From positions 3,100,001-3,164,000 of the forward strand of contig NZ_LT629786.1 of NCBI RefSeq assembly GCF_900105675.1: 64,000 bases of DNA, in the 5' to 3' direction. Both the position numbers and the translations under genes were made by a program. The notes beneath the pieces are model-generated. The model was given only the letters and a program-made list of their open reading frames with translations, was not told where the DNA came from and ran no database searches. Below are positions 8,355 through 18,189 of this stretch, one piece after another. The stretch's first letter is position 1, and each line of letters starts with the position of its first letter. This DNA comes from Pseudomonas synxantha (lineage in GTDB: Bacteria; Pseudomonadota; Gammaproteobacteria; Pseudomonadales; Pseudomonadaceae).

Positions 8355-9197
8355 CTAGAGCTGTAGTCGCCCTTCGATGCACACTGCCACGGCGCCACCT
8401 ACCCAGACTTCATCACCCTGGCGCTCGATGTGAATACGCCCCGCCCGCCCCATGGCCGTGCCTTGGCTGACCACGTAGCGGTTGGGCGCCAGGCCCTCGG
8501 CCAGCAGCCATTGCGCCACACCGGCATTCAGGCTGCCAGTGGCCGGGTCTTCAGGGGCGCCGTCGCCGGCGACAAAGGCACGCACTTCAAAGTGTGCGTC
8601 TATTGCGTCACGTGCCGGGTCACAGGGGGCGATCACCCCCACGGCCAGCCCCTGCAATTGTGAATAATCCGGCTGCAGGCCCAGCACCGCATCACGATCA
8701 TCCAACATCACCGCCAGCCAACCGGCACCATTGTCGACCCACTGGCTGCGCACAATGGCCTCGGGCGCCAGGCCCAAGGCCAGGCGCACACGCTCCAGCA
8801 ACGGCGCATCCAATGGCCCGGCACGCAACAACGGCGGCGCGATAAATGCCAGCTCGTTACCTTGGCGGCGGATACGCACCAAGCCGATTTCACATTCCTG
8901 GATGATTTCATCCCCATGCGGCACGCCGCCGGCTTGCAGCCACGCGTGGCAACTGCCCAACGTGGGATGCCCGGCGAATGGCAGCTCCTTGAGGGTGGTG
9001 AAGATTCTTACCCGGTAATCGGCCCGCGGATCGCGAGGCGTCAGTAAAAACGTGGTTTCGCTGAGGTTGGTCCAATTGGCGAAGTCGGCCATTTGCTTGT
9101 CGGTAAGGCTGTCGGCGCCGAGCACCACGGCCAGCGGGTTGCCCTTGAGAGACACTTCGCTGAAGACGTCCAGTTGTTTAAAATCGAAAGTCGGCAT
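8355..9197 (-). CDS. PhzF-family isomerase/epimerase
   Basis: The product is 280 residues, in the normal range for the PhzF/DapF-like two-lobed fold. It begins with QLDVFSEVSLKGNPLAVV, carries the catalytic glutamate in NLSETTF (E47), and has ELPFAGHPTLG and DPATGS in the second half. All are signatures of the PhzF family, where the Glu moves a proton. In phenazine producers PhzF isomerises dihydro-hydroxyanthranilate. No other phenazine genes are nearby, so a different small-molecule substrate is likely. The gene is 3 bases from the GST gene upstream on the same strand, so the two are probably co-transcribed. Confidence 0.9.
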   Translation of the reverse strand: MPTFDFKQLDVFSEVSLKGNPLAVVLGADSLTDKQMADFANWTNLSETTFLLTPRDPRADYRVRIFTTLKELPFAGHPTLGSCHAWLQAGGVPHGDEIIQECEIGLVRIRRQGNELAFIAPPLLRAGPLDAPLLERVRLALGLAPEAIVRSQWVDNGAGWLAVMLDDRDAVLGLQPDYSQLQGLAVGVIAPCDPARDAIDAHFEVRAFVAGDGAPEDPATGSLNAGVAQWLLAEGLAPNRYVVSQGTAMGRAGRIHIERQGDEVWVGGAVAVCIEGRLQL

Positions 9198-9200
9198 GCG

Positions 9201-9899
9201 TCAGCTCGGAATGTTCAGGCCACGGATCACTGCTGGACGTGCGACGAAGCCGTCCAACGCGCGCAGTACGTTAGGGAAATCAGCGATGCCCACCAGGTCG
9301 CCGGACTCATAGAAGCCGATCAGGTTGCGGATCCAGGGGAAGGTGGCGATGTCGGCGATGCTGTAGTCGTCACCCATGATCCAGGTGCGGCCCAACAGGC
9401 GTTTTTCCAATACTTGCAGCAAGCGCCGGGATTCGGCGGCGTAACGGTCCCGCGGGCGCTTGTCTTCATAAGCCTTGCCGGCGAACTTGTTGAAGAAGCC
9501 TAGCTGGCCAAACATCGGGCCGATCCCGGCCATCTGGAACATCAGCCATTGCAGGGTTTCATAACGGGTGGCCGGGTCTTCGGAGAGCAACTGGCTGGTT
9601 TTTTCCGCCAGGTAGATCAGGATTGCGCCGGACTCGAACAACGCCAGCGGCTGCCCACCCGGGCCATTGGGGTCAATGATCGCGGGGATCTTGTTGTTGG
9701 GGTTCAGGGACAGGAACTCGGGGGACAGCTGGTCATGGGTGTCGAAACTGACCTTGTGCGCCTCATAGGGCAGGCCCAGTTCTTCGAGCATGATCGACAC
9801 CTTGACGCCGTTGGGCGTGGGTAACGAATACAGCTGCAAACGTTCCGGATGCTGGGCGGGCCATTTACTGTTGATCGGGAAAGCGGCAAGTGCATTCAT
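9201..9899 (-). CDS. glutathione S-transferase, YghU/YfcG-like
   Basis: The product is 232 residues from ATG 9899; an upstream in-frame ATG at 9962 would add 21 residues without better signals. The N-terminal thioredoxin-like half has LYSLPTPNGVKVSIMLEELG, with the T-P-N-G active-site loop of the Nu-class (YghU/YfcG), and FESGAILIYLAEK, the glutathione-binding E-S pair. The helical C-terminal half has YSIADIATFPW, the usual GST capping motif. Nu-class enzymes act on peroxides or disulfides with glutathione. It leads a short operon with phzF. Confidence 0.9.
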   Translation of the reverse strand: MNALAAFPINSKWPAQHPERLQLYSLPTPNGVKVSIMLEELGLPYEAHKVSFDTHDQLSPEFLSLNPNNKIPAIIDPNGPGGQPLALFESGAILIYLAEKTSQLLSEDPATRYETLQWLMFQMAGIGPMFGQLGFFNKFAGKAYEDKRPRDRYAAESRRLLQVLEKRLLGRTWIMGDDYSIADIATFPWIRNLIGFYESGDLVGIADFPNVLRALDGFVARPAVIRGLNIPS

Positions 9900-10150
9900 T
9901 GAAGAATCCCTGGACGGAAAAGCCTCATGATAGTCATCCCCCCGTTGTCGTGCATGGGTCATCGTTGCGCAACATTCCCCGGTTAGTATCCCGAGTGGCG
10001 AACCAAAGCGCCTGAATGCACTCTTAAGTGCGCCCGAAGGGTGAATGGAGGCACCTTGCTATATCGACAGGGAACACCGCAGGACGCTTTCAGCGTCGCT
10101 GGGGCCGGGCTTGTCCGCCTTAATCCGACGCATGAAGACTCGAACCTATA

Positions 10151-10852
10151 ATGAAGATCAAGCCTCTGCGCCTCGTGCAACGACTCAAACGTTATTCATA
10201 CATGATGTTACCGCTGCTGCTGGTCAGCGCGGCCATCGTCACCGTCCTCGATGCCCGTGAAAGCCGTGCGCAACCCGTGGACGGCGTGCAAACCCTGGTA
10301 TTCCTGCGCCACGGCGAAAAACCGGCCGGCGGTCTGGGCCAGCTCAATTGCCAGGGCCTGAACCGCGCCATGAACCTGGCCACGGTGCTGCCGGAAAAAT
10401 TCGGCAAAGCCAACTACGTGTTTGCGGCCAACCCGACGCGCAATGTCGAGGAAGGCGAGCTGGATAATTCCTACAGCTACATTCGTCCGCTGATGACCAT
10501 CAGCCCCAGCGCCATCAAGCTCGGCCTGCCGGTGAATATCAAGTTTTCGGCAAATGACACCAGCGCCCTCGCCGACGAACTGGTTGAAGACAAGTATCAC
10601 AACGCGACGATCTACACCGCCTGGTCCCACGGCTACCTGCCGGAACTGATCAACAAGGTCGCCAGCGAAGCCGTCGGCGAAAAGCACACCATCACCGAAG
10701 ACTGGTCCGGCAATGACTATGACTCGCTCTACGTGCTGACACTGACCTGGCACAACGGTAAGGCCTCGCTGCTCAGCCGCAACTATAAGCAGGGGTTGAA
10801 CAACGGCGAGGAAAGCTGTCCGGATCCGACCCAGGTCAGTACAGATATCTGA
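10151..10852 (+). CDS. exported histidine phosphatase superfamily protein
   Basis: The product is 233 residues. A hydrophobic segment (about residues 18-33) after a basic N-terminus is a signal peptide or anchor. The mature part starts with TLVFLRHGEKP (R53-H54-G55), the phosphohistidine motif of the branch 2 phosphoglycerate-mutase-like superfamily. A second catalytic His is plausible in TAWSHGYLPEL. The substrate is unknown. The 251 bases before it hold no gene and no repeat I can recognise. Confidence 0.8.
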   Translation: MKIKPLRLVQRLKRYSYMMLPLLLVSAAIVTVLDARESRAQPVDGVQTLVFLRHGEKPAGGLGQLNCQGLNRAMNLATVLPEKFGKANYVFAANPTRNVEEGELDNSYSYIRPLMTISPSAIKLGLPVNIKFSANDTSALADELVEDKYHNATIYTAWSHGYLPELINKVASEAVGEKHTITEDWSGNDYDSLYVLTLTWHNGKASLLSRNYKQGLNNGEESCPDPTQVSTDI

Positions 10853-10910
10853 AGCTTGGGCCGCAGGGGCGTATGATGCCCGGCTATTGACTCACCTGCG
10901 GATTCTCTCC

Positions 10911-11966
10911 ATGTCCAACCTCGCTTCCACCCAGCCCCGCCGGGGCTGGTCGTTCTGGTGGAAACCAGCGCTGTTTCTCCTGGTGGCCTGCATCGGCCTC
11001 TACTACGTGAAATGGTCGCCCTATTACCTCAAGGCGTTTGTAGCAGCCGACAACCACAGCATCGGTGCCTCGATTCTCAATGACCAGCAAAGCTCGCCCC
11101 TGGCGGCGGCGCTGGCCTATGCCCAGGTGTATTTCCTGGCGATCTGGAAAGCCGCGGTGCTGGCAGTGATCCTCGGTTCGTTGCTGCAGGTGCTGATCCC
11201 TCGCGATTGGCTGCTGCGCCTGTTCGGTCGTGCCGGCCTGGGCTCGACCCTGCGCGGCGGGCTGTTCGCCCTGCCGGGGATGATGTGCAGTTGCTGCGCG
11301 GCTCCGGTCGCGGCAGGCATGCGGCGCCAGCAAGTGTCGGTCGGCGCGGCGCTGGCATTCTGGATTGCCAACCCGGTGTTGAACCCGGCCACCCTGGTGT
11401 TCATGGGCTTCGTATTGGGCTGGGACTTCACCGCGCTGCGGCTGGTGGCGGGGGTTGTGCTGGTGGTGGGAGTGTCCCTGGTGGCGCAACGTATTGCGCG
11501 CCCGGAGCAGGTACCGGAGGCGGCACTGGAAGCCGTCGCCGAAGTCAGTACCGTGGAATCGCAACCGTTCCTGGTGCGCTGGCTGCGCACCCTATGGCAG
11601 TTGTTCTGGAGCACCATCCCGGTGTACATCCTGGCGGTGCTGATCCTCGGCGCGGCACGGGTGTGGCTGTTCCCCCACGTGGACGGGGCGATGACCGACA
11701 GCCTGGTATGGCTGGTGCCGCTGGCGATTGTCGGCACACTGTTCGTGATTCCTACGGCGGCAGAGATCCCTATCGTACAAACCATGATGACCCTGGGCAT
11801 GGGCACCGGCCCGGCCGTGGCCTTGCTGATGACCCTGCCAAGCGTGAGCCTGCCGTCGCTGTTGATGCTGCGCAAGGATTTCGATGCGCGGGTGCTGGTG
11901 ACGGTGGCCGGGTTGACCATGCTGGTGGGGGTGGTGTGCGGGTTGATTGGGGCGGTGATTCTTTAG
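10911..11966 (+). CDS. UPF0718/ArsP-type permease
   Basis: The product is 351 residues from ATG 10911, with about eight hydrophobic segments. It has the typical LPGMMCSCCAAPVAAGMR stretch: paired cysteines in a membrane loop, as in the DUF318/ArsP_1 permeases that export trivalent organoarsenicals or other soft metal species. The second half repeats the architecture with FVIPTAAEIPIVQTMM, the inverted half of the transporter. No ars genes adjoin it, so the substrate is open. It follows the phosphatase by 58 bases and may share its transcript. Confidence 0.8.
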   Translation: MSNLASTQPRRGWSFWWKPALFLLVACIGLYYVKWSPYYLKAFVAADNHSIGASILNDQQSSPLAAALAYAQVYFLAIWKAAVLAVILGSLLQVLIPRDWLLRLFGRAGLGSTLRGGLFALPGMMCSCCAAPVAAGMRRQQVSVGAALAFWIANPVLNPATLVFMGFVLGWDFTALRLVAGVVLVVGVSLVAQRIARPEQVPEAALEAVAEVSTVESQPFLVRWLRTLWQLFWSTIPVYILAVLILGAARVWLFPHVDGAMTDSLVWLVPLAIVGTLFVIPTAAEIPIVQTMMTLGMGTGPAVALLMTLPSVSLPSLLMLRKDFDARVLVTVAGLTMLVGVVCGLIGAVIL

Positions 11967-11996
11967 GGATGCGCTAAGGCTGAGGGCCCTGTTGGG

Positions 11997-12417
11997 GCAT
12001 GGGTATCTACACAACTCTGACGTAGCGACCGTCAGTAACCACGATGCGAAGCGAGCCGCTCTTGATCTTGATCTGCTTTTGATCTTGATCTTAGGCGCCC
12101 CGTTAAACCACGCTGGCCGGAATTCGACAGGGATTTGGGGGGTAAACCGGCAGGGATGCCGGTTTAGCCGCCCCGCGCCATGGATGGCGCGTGGCGGCGC
12201 CCCCCCAAATCCATGTCGGATTACGGGCACACCGAGCCTGGGCGAGGTGCCGAGTGGTGGGGCAAGAGCGTTTGGTTACTTTGCGCTTTTCAAAGTGACC
12301 CGCTGTAAAAGCGGAACCAATAGTGGCCGTTGCCCAAATAACGGATATGTACTCGGTCTGATCCAACATTCTGGTCGGCTGTCAGGCCGCCATCGGGGGC
12401 AAGCCCCCTCCCACATT
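11997..12417 (+). repeat. long structured intergenic repeat, copy 1
   Basis: This 421-base element recurs at 20809-21245. It begins GCATGGGTATCTACACAACT and ends in a REP palindrome (CCCCCTCCCACATT). It can fold into a three-way junction at 12123-12220. The outer stem is 12131-12142 with 12201-12212, extended by 12123-12129 with 12214-12220. The inner hairpins are 12143-12166 and 12067+100 bases on, at 12167-12198. A hairpin at 12226-12251, a 10-bp stem at 12274-12283 with 12291-12300, and a CCGCT/AGCGG hairpin follow. Single-base indels between copies break any reading frame, so I treat it as non-coding. Confidence 0.85.
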
Positions 12418-12464
12418 TTGACGATGTTCACCAATCAACATGTGGGAGCGGGCTTGCTCGCGAA
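12391..12464. repeat. REP doublet downstream of mnmH
   Basis: CATCGGGGGCAAGCCCCCTC continuing to CCCACAT (12391-12416) and ATGTGGGAGCGGGCTTGCTC continuing to GCGAA (12440-12464) are REP units in opposite orientation. The first is also the tail of the long repeat. They fill the space between the permease and mnmH. Confidence 0.7.
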
Positions 12465-12485
12465 GAGGCCCTTGAAATTCACTTA

Positions 12486-13589
12486 TCAACCTCGTCGTCC
12501 GCTGCGCTCACGCAAATACTCCACCACTGCTGCCTGCTCGCCGACGAACTCGATCCGTGCGCCTTTCTTTTCACGCTGGAACGCGTACATCGGGTCGTAG
12601 TATTCGCGCAGCAATCCTTCAATCCACACCCGGTGCAGATCCACGGCGCCAGTTCGCGCCTGCTCCGCCAGAGCGTCCTGCAAGACGGCCTGTAACCGTT
12701 GGAAACGCTCACCGCCCAGACGCTTGTGGATATTGGCCAGGCTCTGGGTCAGGCGCTCGGCGAATAACGCCTGGCCGGTTTCACCAAACATCTCGATGAA
12801 CTCGGCGCAAAGGTTCACCACGTAATCACCCAGGATGCGCTCGACGCGGCCCTCGACGCTGTCTTCCAGCCACACCATCGAAAATGTCTGCATGCTCTTG
12901 TGCAACGGCAAGGGCAAGGCGCAACTGCCGATCATGCGGCTCTCATCCTCGACCACAAACTGCTCGATGCCGCGTGCACGTTTCTTCAACAAGTCCACCG
13001 CCAGGCGGTTCTCAAAGTCGATATTCGACGGTTGCGACGTGGCGCGCTTGCCGAAGCTGGAACCACGATGATTGGCATGGCCTTCCAGGTCCAGGGCGTT
13101 GCGCAGTTGGCCAAGCACTTCGGTTTTGCCAGTGCCGGTCATGCCGCCAAGCAGCACGAAATCACACTGGCTGGTCGCCTGCTCCAGGGTCTCCAGCAGA
13201 AAAGCACGCATGGCCTTGTAGCCACCACCCACGCGGGGATAGTCAATGCCTGCTTCGGTTTTCAACCATTGCTGCACGATCTGCGAACGCAGCCCGCCAC
13301 GGAAGCAGTACAGGTAGCCGCCGGGATTAGCCTGGGCAAAGTGCGCCCACTGCTCGATGCGCTTGGCCTTAGTCGCCCCGGACACCAGCTCATGCCCCAA
13401 TACAATCGCCGCTTGCTGGCCCTGCTGCTTGTAACAGGTGCCGACCCGCTGACGCTCATCATCGTTCATCAGCGGCAGGTTAAGCACCCCTGGGAAGGCA
13501 CCCTTGTTGAACTCGACCGGTGCGCGGGTATCCATCATCGGCCGGTCGTTGAGGAAGATGTCGCGGTAATCGGTGATGTCAGCCGCCAT
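12486..13589 (-). CDS. mnmH: tRNA 2-selenouridine synthase
   Basis: The product is 367 residues (also called SelU/YbbB). It replaces sulfur by selenium in 2-thiouridine at the wobble position of tRNAs for Lys, Glu and Gln, using selenophosphate. The N-terminal rhodanese domain holds the catalytic Cys95 in [11 protein letters not shown]. The C-terminal P-loop domain has GGMTGTGKT at 148-156. The start is ATG 13589, whose A overlaps the selD stop codon (TGATG); a TTG one codon upstream is not needed. The overlap with selD, whose product makes the selenium donor, confirms the call. Confidence 0.95.
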   Translation of the reverse strand: MAADITDYRDIFLNDRPMMDTRAPVEFNKGAFPGVLNLPLMNDDERQRVGTCYKQQGQQAAIVLGHELVSGATKAKRIEQWAHFAQANPGGYLYCFRGGLRSQIVQQWLKTEAGIDYPRVGGGYKAMRAFLLETLEQATSQCDFVLLGGMTGTGKTEVLGQLRNALDLEGHANHRGSSFGKRATSQPSNIDFENRLAVDLLKKRARGIEQFVVEDESRMIGSCALPLPLHKSMQTFSMVWLEDSVEGRVERILGDYVVNLCAEFIEMFGETGQALFAERLTQSLANIHKRLGGERFQRLQAVLQDALAEQARTGAVDLHRVWIEGLLREYYDPMYAFQREKKGARIEFVGEQAAVVEYLRERSGRRG

Positions 13590-14623
13590 CAAACCACCTC
13601 TACCGCGTTGCTCTGTCGCTCAAACAATTCGCCGATAGGCTCAAGGGCCAGGCCGAGCTCGGCGGCCACCGCGTGGAACTCGGCGTCGCCTTCTGGAGTG
13701 ACAGCGACCAGCAGGCCACCGCTGGTCTGCGGGTCGCACAGCACGCGCTTGTGCAACTCCTGCACACGGCCGAGCTTGCTGGCGTAGCTGTCGAAGTTGC
13801 GCAAGGTACCACCGGGTACGCAGCCTTGGTCCAGGTAGTACTCAACCCCAGGCAGGCGAGGGACTTTTGCATATTCAATGCGGGCCGTCAGGCCGCTGCC
13901 GTCGGCCATTTCCACCAAGTGACCAAGCAGGCCGAAACCGGTGACATCGGTCATGGCCATCACACCCGCCAACTTGCCAAAGCGGCTGCCGGGTTTGTTG
14001 AGGGTGCACATCCAGTCACGGGCCAGGCCGATATCGGCCTCGCGCAACTTGCCCTTCTTTTCGGCGGTGGTGAGGATGCCGATGCCCAAGGGTTTGGTCA
14101 GGTACAGGCGGCAGCCGGCAGTGGCGGTGTCGTTACGCTTCATATGGCGTTTTTGCACGATGCCGGTCACGGCCAGTCCGAAGATTGGTTCCGGCGCATC
14201 GATCGAATGCCCACCCGCCAATGGAATGCCCGCAGCGTCGCATACAGCACGACCACCACGGATTACTTCGCGGGCAATCTCGGGCGCCAGCACATTGACC
14301 GGCCAGCCGAGAATGGCGATGGCCATCAAGGGGTCGCCGCCCATGGCGTAGATGTCGCTGATGGCGTTGGTGGCGGCGATTCGGCCGAAGTCGAAGGGGT
14401 CGTCGACGATCGGCATGAAAAAATCGGTGGTGGATACCACGCCGCGCTCGTCGTCGATGGCGTATACCGCCGCATCATCGCGTGAGGCGTTGCCCACCCA
14501 GAGGTTGGGATCGAGGTTTTGTGCGCCGCTACCGGCCAGAATCACTTCCAACACCTGGGGCGAGATCTTGCAACCGCAACCCGCACCATGGCTGTACTGC
14601 GTAAGTCGAATCTGATCGCTCAT
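13589..14623 (-). CDS. selD: selenide, water dikinase
   Basis: The product is 344 residues. It makes selenophosphate from selenide and ATP. The N-terminal active loop reads [11 protein letters not shown], with the catalytic residue encoded as ordinary Cys16, not selenocysteine, and the essential Lys19 after it. The AIRS-family glycine-rich motif GLAVTGIVQ and the C-terminal TSGGLLVAV are present. It is the first gene of a two-gene selenium operon and its stop codon overlaps the mnmH start by one base. No selA, selB or selC is in the window, so here the selenium use that can be seen is tRNA modification. Confidence 0.95.
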   Translation of the reverse strand: MSDQIRLTQYSHGAGCGCKISPQVLEVILAGSGAQNLDPNLWVGNASRDDAAVYAIDDERGVVSTTDFFMPIVDDPFDFGRIAATNAISDIYAMGGDPLMAIAILGWPVNVLAPEIAREVIRGGRAVCDAAGIPLAGGHSIDAPEPIFGLAVTGIVQKRHMKRNDTATAGCRLYLTKPLGIGILTTAEKKGKLREADIGLARDWMCTLNKPGSRFGKLAGVMAMTDVTGFGLLGHLVEMADGSGLTARIEYAKVPRLPGVEYYLDQGCVPGGTLRNFDSYASKLGRVQELHKRVLCDPQTSGGLLVAVTPEGDAEFHAVAAELGLALEPIGELFERQSNAVEVV

Positions 14624-14666
14624 GGAAAACCTCTTACTATCGTGTAGGAGAATTCTACCAGATAGC

Positions 14667-14705
14667 CAAAAGCCAACCGCGCTCTAATGAACGCGGCTGG
14701 CTTTT
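14667..14705 (-). terminator. terminator hairpin between terC and selD
   Basis: CAAAAGCCAACCGCG pairs with CGCGGCTGGCTTTTG with one mismatch around a 9-base loop. It is just downstream of terC on the minus strand. Confidence 0.7.
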
Positions 14706-14716
14706 GAGGTCAAGCG

Positions 14717-15466
14717 TTACTGCCGGGCAGCAAGCAATCGTGCGTGCCGGTTACGCCGGGCGATGTTCAGGCATTCGATCGCCGCCGAGAACGCCATGGC
14801 CGCATACACGTAGCCTTTAGGTACATGGGCGCCGAAGCCTTCAGCGATCAGCGTCATACCGATCATGATCAGGAAGCCCAGGGCGAGCATCACCACCGTC
14901 GGGTTGTTATTGATGAACTTGGCCAAAGGTTCGGCCGCCACCAGCATCACAATCACCGAGACCACCACGGCGATGATCATGATCGGCAAGTGCTCGGTCA
15001 TCCCCACGGCGGTGATGATGCTGTCGATGGAGAACACCAGGTCGAGCATCAGGATCTGGCCGATGGCCGCGGCAAAGCCGATGGTCACACCGTTGCTGAC
15101 GGTGGCCTTCTCTTCGGGTTCCGGGTCCATGCTGTGATGGATCTCGGTGGTTGCCTTCCAGACCAGGAACAGGCCACCGGCGATCAGGATCATGTCTTTC
15201 CACGAAAACGCCTGGCCGAACACTTCGAATACCGGCGCCGTCAGTTGCACGATGAAGGCGATGGTGCTCAACAGGCCCAGGCGCAGGATCAACGCCATGC
15301 TGATACCGATGCGTCGCGCCTTGGCCCGATGCTTCTCGGGCAATTTGTTGGTGAGGATCGAGATGAAGATCAGGTTATCGATGCCCAGCACGATTTCCAT
15401 GACGATCAAGGTGGCCAGGGCCACCCAGGCGGTGGGGCTGGCGGCCAGTTGTAAAAGGTAATCCAT
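14717..15466 (-). CDS. TerC-family integral membrane protein
   Basis: The product is 249 residues with seven to eight membrane segments. The conserved acidic intramembrane motifs are visible: [12 protein letters not shown] near residue 25 and [17 protein letters not shown] at about 140. Both are the duplicated D-N/D-S signature of TerC/YgdQ/Alx proteins, which are linked to metal ion (often manganese) export or metalation of secreted proteins. There are no other ter genes, so tellurite resistance is unlikely. It follows the small lipoprotein gene by 31 bases on the same strand and may be co-transcribed. Confidence 0.9.
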   Translation of the reverse strand: MDYLLQLAASPTAWVALATLIVMEIVLGIDNLIFISILTNKLPEKHRAKARRIGISMALILRLGLLSTIAFIVQLTAPVFEVFGQAFSWKDMILIAGGLFLVWKATTEIHHSMDPEPEEKATVSNGVTIGFAAAIGQILMLDLVFSIDSIITAVGMTEHLPIMIIAVVVSVIVMLVAAEPLAKFINNNPTVVMLALGFLIMIGMTLIAEGFGAHVPKGYVYAAMAFSAAIECLNIARRNRHARLLAARQ

Positions 15467-15497
15467 AGGTCAGTCCTGACGTGGTGGTGCTGGGAAA

Positions 15498-15749
15498 TTA
15501 GGTTTCTTGGGTGTGGGATTCAGCGTTGTTTTCGGCGTCTTTTTCCTGCTTCTCAGGACTGATCAAGCCCTGGGTCGCTTCGCTCAATGCCTGTTCGGCG
15601 GCCTTCTGGGTGTCGTCGATGGCCTGCTTGGCCGATTCGGTGGCTTTGCCCAACACCTGTTGCGCGCTTTTCTCGACCTGATCACAGCCACTGATCATTA
15701 CCAATGAAAGCGCAAGCAACGACGCCGCGCCCAGGGAATTGAGTTTCAT
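15498..15749 (-). CDS. small amphipathic-helix lipoprotein
   Basis: The product is 83 residues, starting at ATG 15749 behind AGGAA. The signal peptide ends in lipobox MISGC (Cys 22). The mature part is one long, Ala/Gln/Glu-rich, heptad-like helix (KATESAKQAIDDTQKAAEQA), as in small outer-membrane lipoproteins of the Lpp or YgdR type. It ends in an acidic tail. No family name can be given. It lies just upstream of terC on the same strand and divergent from nhaR, with 134 bases between. Confidence 0.8.
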   Translation of the reverse strand: MKLNSLGAASLLALSLVMISGCDQVEKSAQQVLGKATESAKQAIDDTQKAAEQALSEATQGLISPEKQEKDAENNAESHTQET

Positions 15750-15883
15750 GATGTATTCCTCGTTAGAACCATTAGGGCCCAATGGTGGCCCCTCGATAGC
15801 GAGGCATTCTATGCAGGCAAACAGTTCAGGAAAATTCGTATTTTTCTCGCGTATACTTCGATTTTTGCGAAGTGTAGACCGTC

Positions 15884-16786
15884 ATGCTCAATTATCGACA
15901 GCTGCATTACTTCTGGGTGGTAGCCAAGACCGGCAGCATCGTGCGCGCCTGCGAGCAGTTGAACCTTACGCCCCAGACCATCAGCGGGCAGATCAGCCTG
16001 CTGGAACACACCTTCGGCATTGCGCTGTTCCAGCGTGTAGGGCGCCAGCTTGAGCTGACCGAAGCCGGGCGCCAGGCCCTGCCCTACGCCGAGCAGATGT
16101 TCCAGACCGGCAATGAACTGGAGGCGATGCTGCGAGCCCAGCCCGATGAACAACAGATTCCGTTCCGGGTCGGGGTGGCGGATGTGGTACCCAAGTCCAT
16201 TGTCTACCGGTTGATCGCACCGACCATGGAACTGAGCGAACCGATCCGCATCACCTGCCGTGAAGATAAACTCGAACGTTTATTGGCCGACCTGGCGATC
16301 CAGCGCCTGGACCTGGTGATTTCCGACAGCCCCATGCCCACGCATCTGGACATCAAGGGCTACAGCCAGAAGCTGGGGGAATGCGGTATCAGTTTTTTCG
16401 CCACCCAGGCGTTGGCTGACCAATATGGCGGTGATTTCCCACAGTGTTTACAGGGCGCACCGCTATTGATTCCGGGGGCGGAAACGGTGGTGCGCAGCCG
16501 CTTGCAGCGCTGGTTTGCCGAGCAGCAGGTTCAGCCCCGCATCATCGGCGAGTTCGACGACAGTGCGCTGATGCAGGCGTTCGGACAATCCGGCAGTGGG
16601 ATCTTTATTGCCCCCAGCGTGATCGCCGACGAAGTGGTACGCCAATACGGCGTGGCCCTGATCGGTCAGACCGATGCGGTGACCGAGTCGTTCTATGCAA
16701 TTTCGGTGGAGCGCAAGGTCAAGCACCCTGGCATCGTGGCAATTACCGAAGGTGCCCGAAGGGAGTTGTTTACCGCCCTGCCCTGA
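15884..16786 (+). CDS. nhaR: LysR-family transcriptional activator NhaR
   Basis: The product is 300 residues. Residues 1-60 form the winged helix-turn-helix: NYRQLHYFWVVAKTGSIVRA, then CEQLNLTPQTISGQISLLE. The rest is the effector-binding domain. The HYFW start and LTPQTISGQI recognition helix match NhaR, which activates the sodium/proton antiporter gene nhaA in enterobacteria in response to sodium. No nhaA lies next to it here, so its target may be elsewhere or be the divergent lipoprotein/terC unit. It is convergent with the MFS gene, 4 bases apart. Confidence 0.85.
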   Translation: MLNYRQLHYFWVVAKTGSIVRACEQLNLTPQTISGQISLLEHTFGIALFQRVGRQLELTEAGRQALPYAEQMFQTGNELEAMLRAQPDEQQIPFRVGVADVVPKSIVYRLIAPTMELSEPIRITCREDKLERLLADLAIQRLDLVISDSPMPTHLDIKGYSQKLGECGISFFATQALADQYGGDFPQCLQGAPLLIPGAETVVRSRLQRWFAEQQVQPRIIGEFDDSALMQAFGQSGSGIFIAPSVIADEVVRQYGVALIGQTDAVTESFYAISVERKVKHPGIVAITEGARRELFTALP

Positions 16787-16790
16787 TCCA

Positions 16791-17948
16791 TCAGGCGCTG
16801 GGGGCGACCGATTGCTTGGCCGTCATCAGCCACATCGCCAGCAGGATCGATACCAGGATGAAGCCCGAAGCGGCAAACCCCAGGCTGCCCAGGCCCAAGG
16901 TATCGATGACATGCCCACCGACCATCGCGCCCAGACCGATGCCGAGGTTGGCGCCGGCGATATTCAGCGATGCGGCAAACGCCGGCGCATGGGGCGCGGC
17001 CTTCATCAACCGCACATGGCTGACCAGGAACATCGCCGCCTGGGTTACGCCCCACACCGCCATCGCTGCCGCCAGGCCTATAGTCGAATGAATCGCCGGC
17101 ACCACTGCCACCATGCCCGCGATCATGAACCCGCAGAACACCATGGATGCGATCAACGGGTGACGATCCACGGCGCGCCCGCCCAGAGAGTTGCCGATCA
17201 GCCCGACTGCGCCAAAGCCCATCAGGCACCAACCCACCAGCGTACCGTCGAACCCGGCCAGGCGCTCAAGGATATCCGCCAGGTAGGTGTAAGCGGTGAA
17301 CATGCCGCTGAACACCAGGATCGATAACAGGATATGCCCCTGCATCACCGGGCTGCGCAGGATCTTGAATTGTGAGCGCAAGGTGACCTGCTCGTTCTTT
17401 GCCCGGGTAACCGGCAAGTAGATAAACAGCAGCAACGCTTTGGCCAGGGCAATCACCGCGAGCACGGCGAACGCACTGCGCCAGCCGAACATATCGGAAA
17501 TCAGCGTACCCACCGGAATGCCGAACACCGTGGCGCAGACGATGCCGAAGCCGATTTTTTCAATCGCACGCCCGGCGAACTCCGGGCCGACGATATCTAC
17601 CGCCGTTTCGCTGGCCAAGGCCCAGAACACCGGCAGCCCCAAGGCAGGAATCAAACGGGCCAGGGACATTATCCAGATATTGGGCGCCAATGCCGCCACG
17701 GTATTGGCCACCGCGAACATGATCAGGATGCTGATAAACAAGCGCTTGCGCTGGAATCGTGCGCAGTACGCGGTCAGAAAGGGACCGAACGCCGCCACGG
17801 TAAATGCAAACAGCGTCACCAGCAGCCCAGCCTGGGACACACTGACATTCAGGTCCCGGGCAATCGACGGCAACAGGCCGACGATGACAAATTCTGTGGT
17901 CAGCACGGTAAAACCGGCAGCCGACAGCAGCAGGATAGGGAACAACAT
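16791..17948 (-). CDS. MFS drug/purine exporter, DHA1 type
   Basis: The product is 385 residues from ATG 17948 behind GGAG. Twelve membrane segments can be traced. The first holds TTEFVIVGLLPSIARDLNVS, the G-L-L-P-x-I-A motif of DHA1 exporters like NepI, YdhP and AraJ. The loop 2-3 motif is degenerate (AYCARFQRKRLF). Such proteins export purine ribonucleosides, sugars or drugs by proton antiport. The gene is divergent from sstT across a 241-base spacer in which I see no repeat. Confidence 0.85.
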   Translation of the reverse strand: MLFPILLLSAAGFTVLTTEFVIVGLLPSIARDLNVSVSQAGLLVTLFAFTVAAFGPFLTAYCARFQRKRLFISILIMFAVANTVAALAPNIWIMSLARLIPALGLPVFWALASETAVDIVGPEFAGRAIEKIGFGIVCATVFGIPVGTLISDMFGWRSAFAVLAVIALAKALLLFIYLPVTRAKNEQVTLRSQFKILRSPVMQGHILLSILVFSGMFTAYTYLADILERLAGFDGTLVGWCLMGFGAVGLIGNSLGGRAVDRHPLIASMVFCGFMIAGMVAVVPAIHSTIGLAAAMAVWGVTQAAMFLVSHVRLMKAAPHAPAFAASLNIAGANLGIGLGAMVGGHVIDTLGLGSLGFAASGFILVSILLAMWLMTAKQSVAPSA

Positions 17949-18189
17949 GGAAACTCCAGAAACGACGACATCAACGACAGCCCTGGGGGCCCGCTGACGG
18001 AGAGGAAAGATGAGAGGGGTGAATATTAACAGGATATGTCCGGGTTTGGCCAAGCTCGACGGGCGCGGGTGACGGAATGCCGCAGCGAACAAGACGTTTC
18101 GTACAGCATGTTAGACTTCGCGCCTACTTCCTACAGTACTTTCTGCTTGCAATGCTGTACCCAACTAAAAAAACTAGAGACAACTCTTT

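Noticed and set aside
8355-9197. PhzF gene as evidence of a phenazine cluster
   Set aside because: No phzA-E or phzG genes adjoin it. PhzF-family proteins without phenazine synthesis are common.
14717-15466. TerC protein as evidence of tellurite resistance
   Set aside because: No terA, terB, terD or terE is present; standalone TerC proteins usually have metal homeostasis roles.
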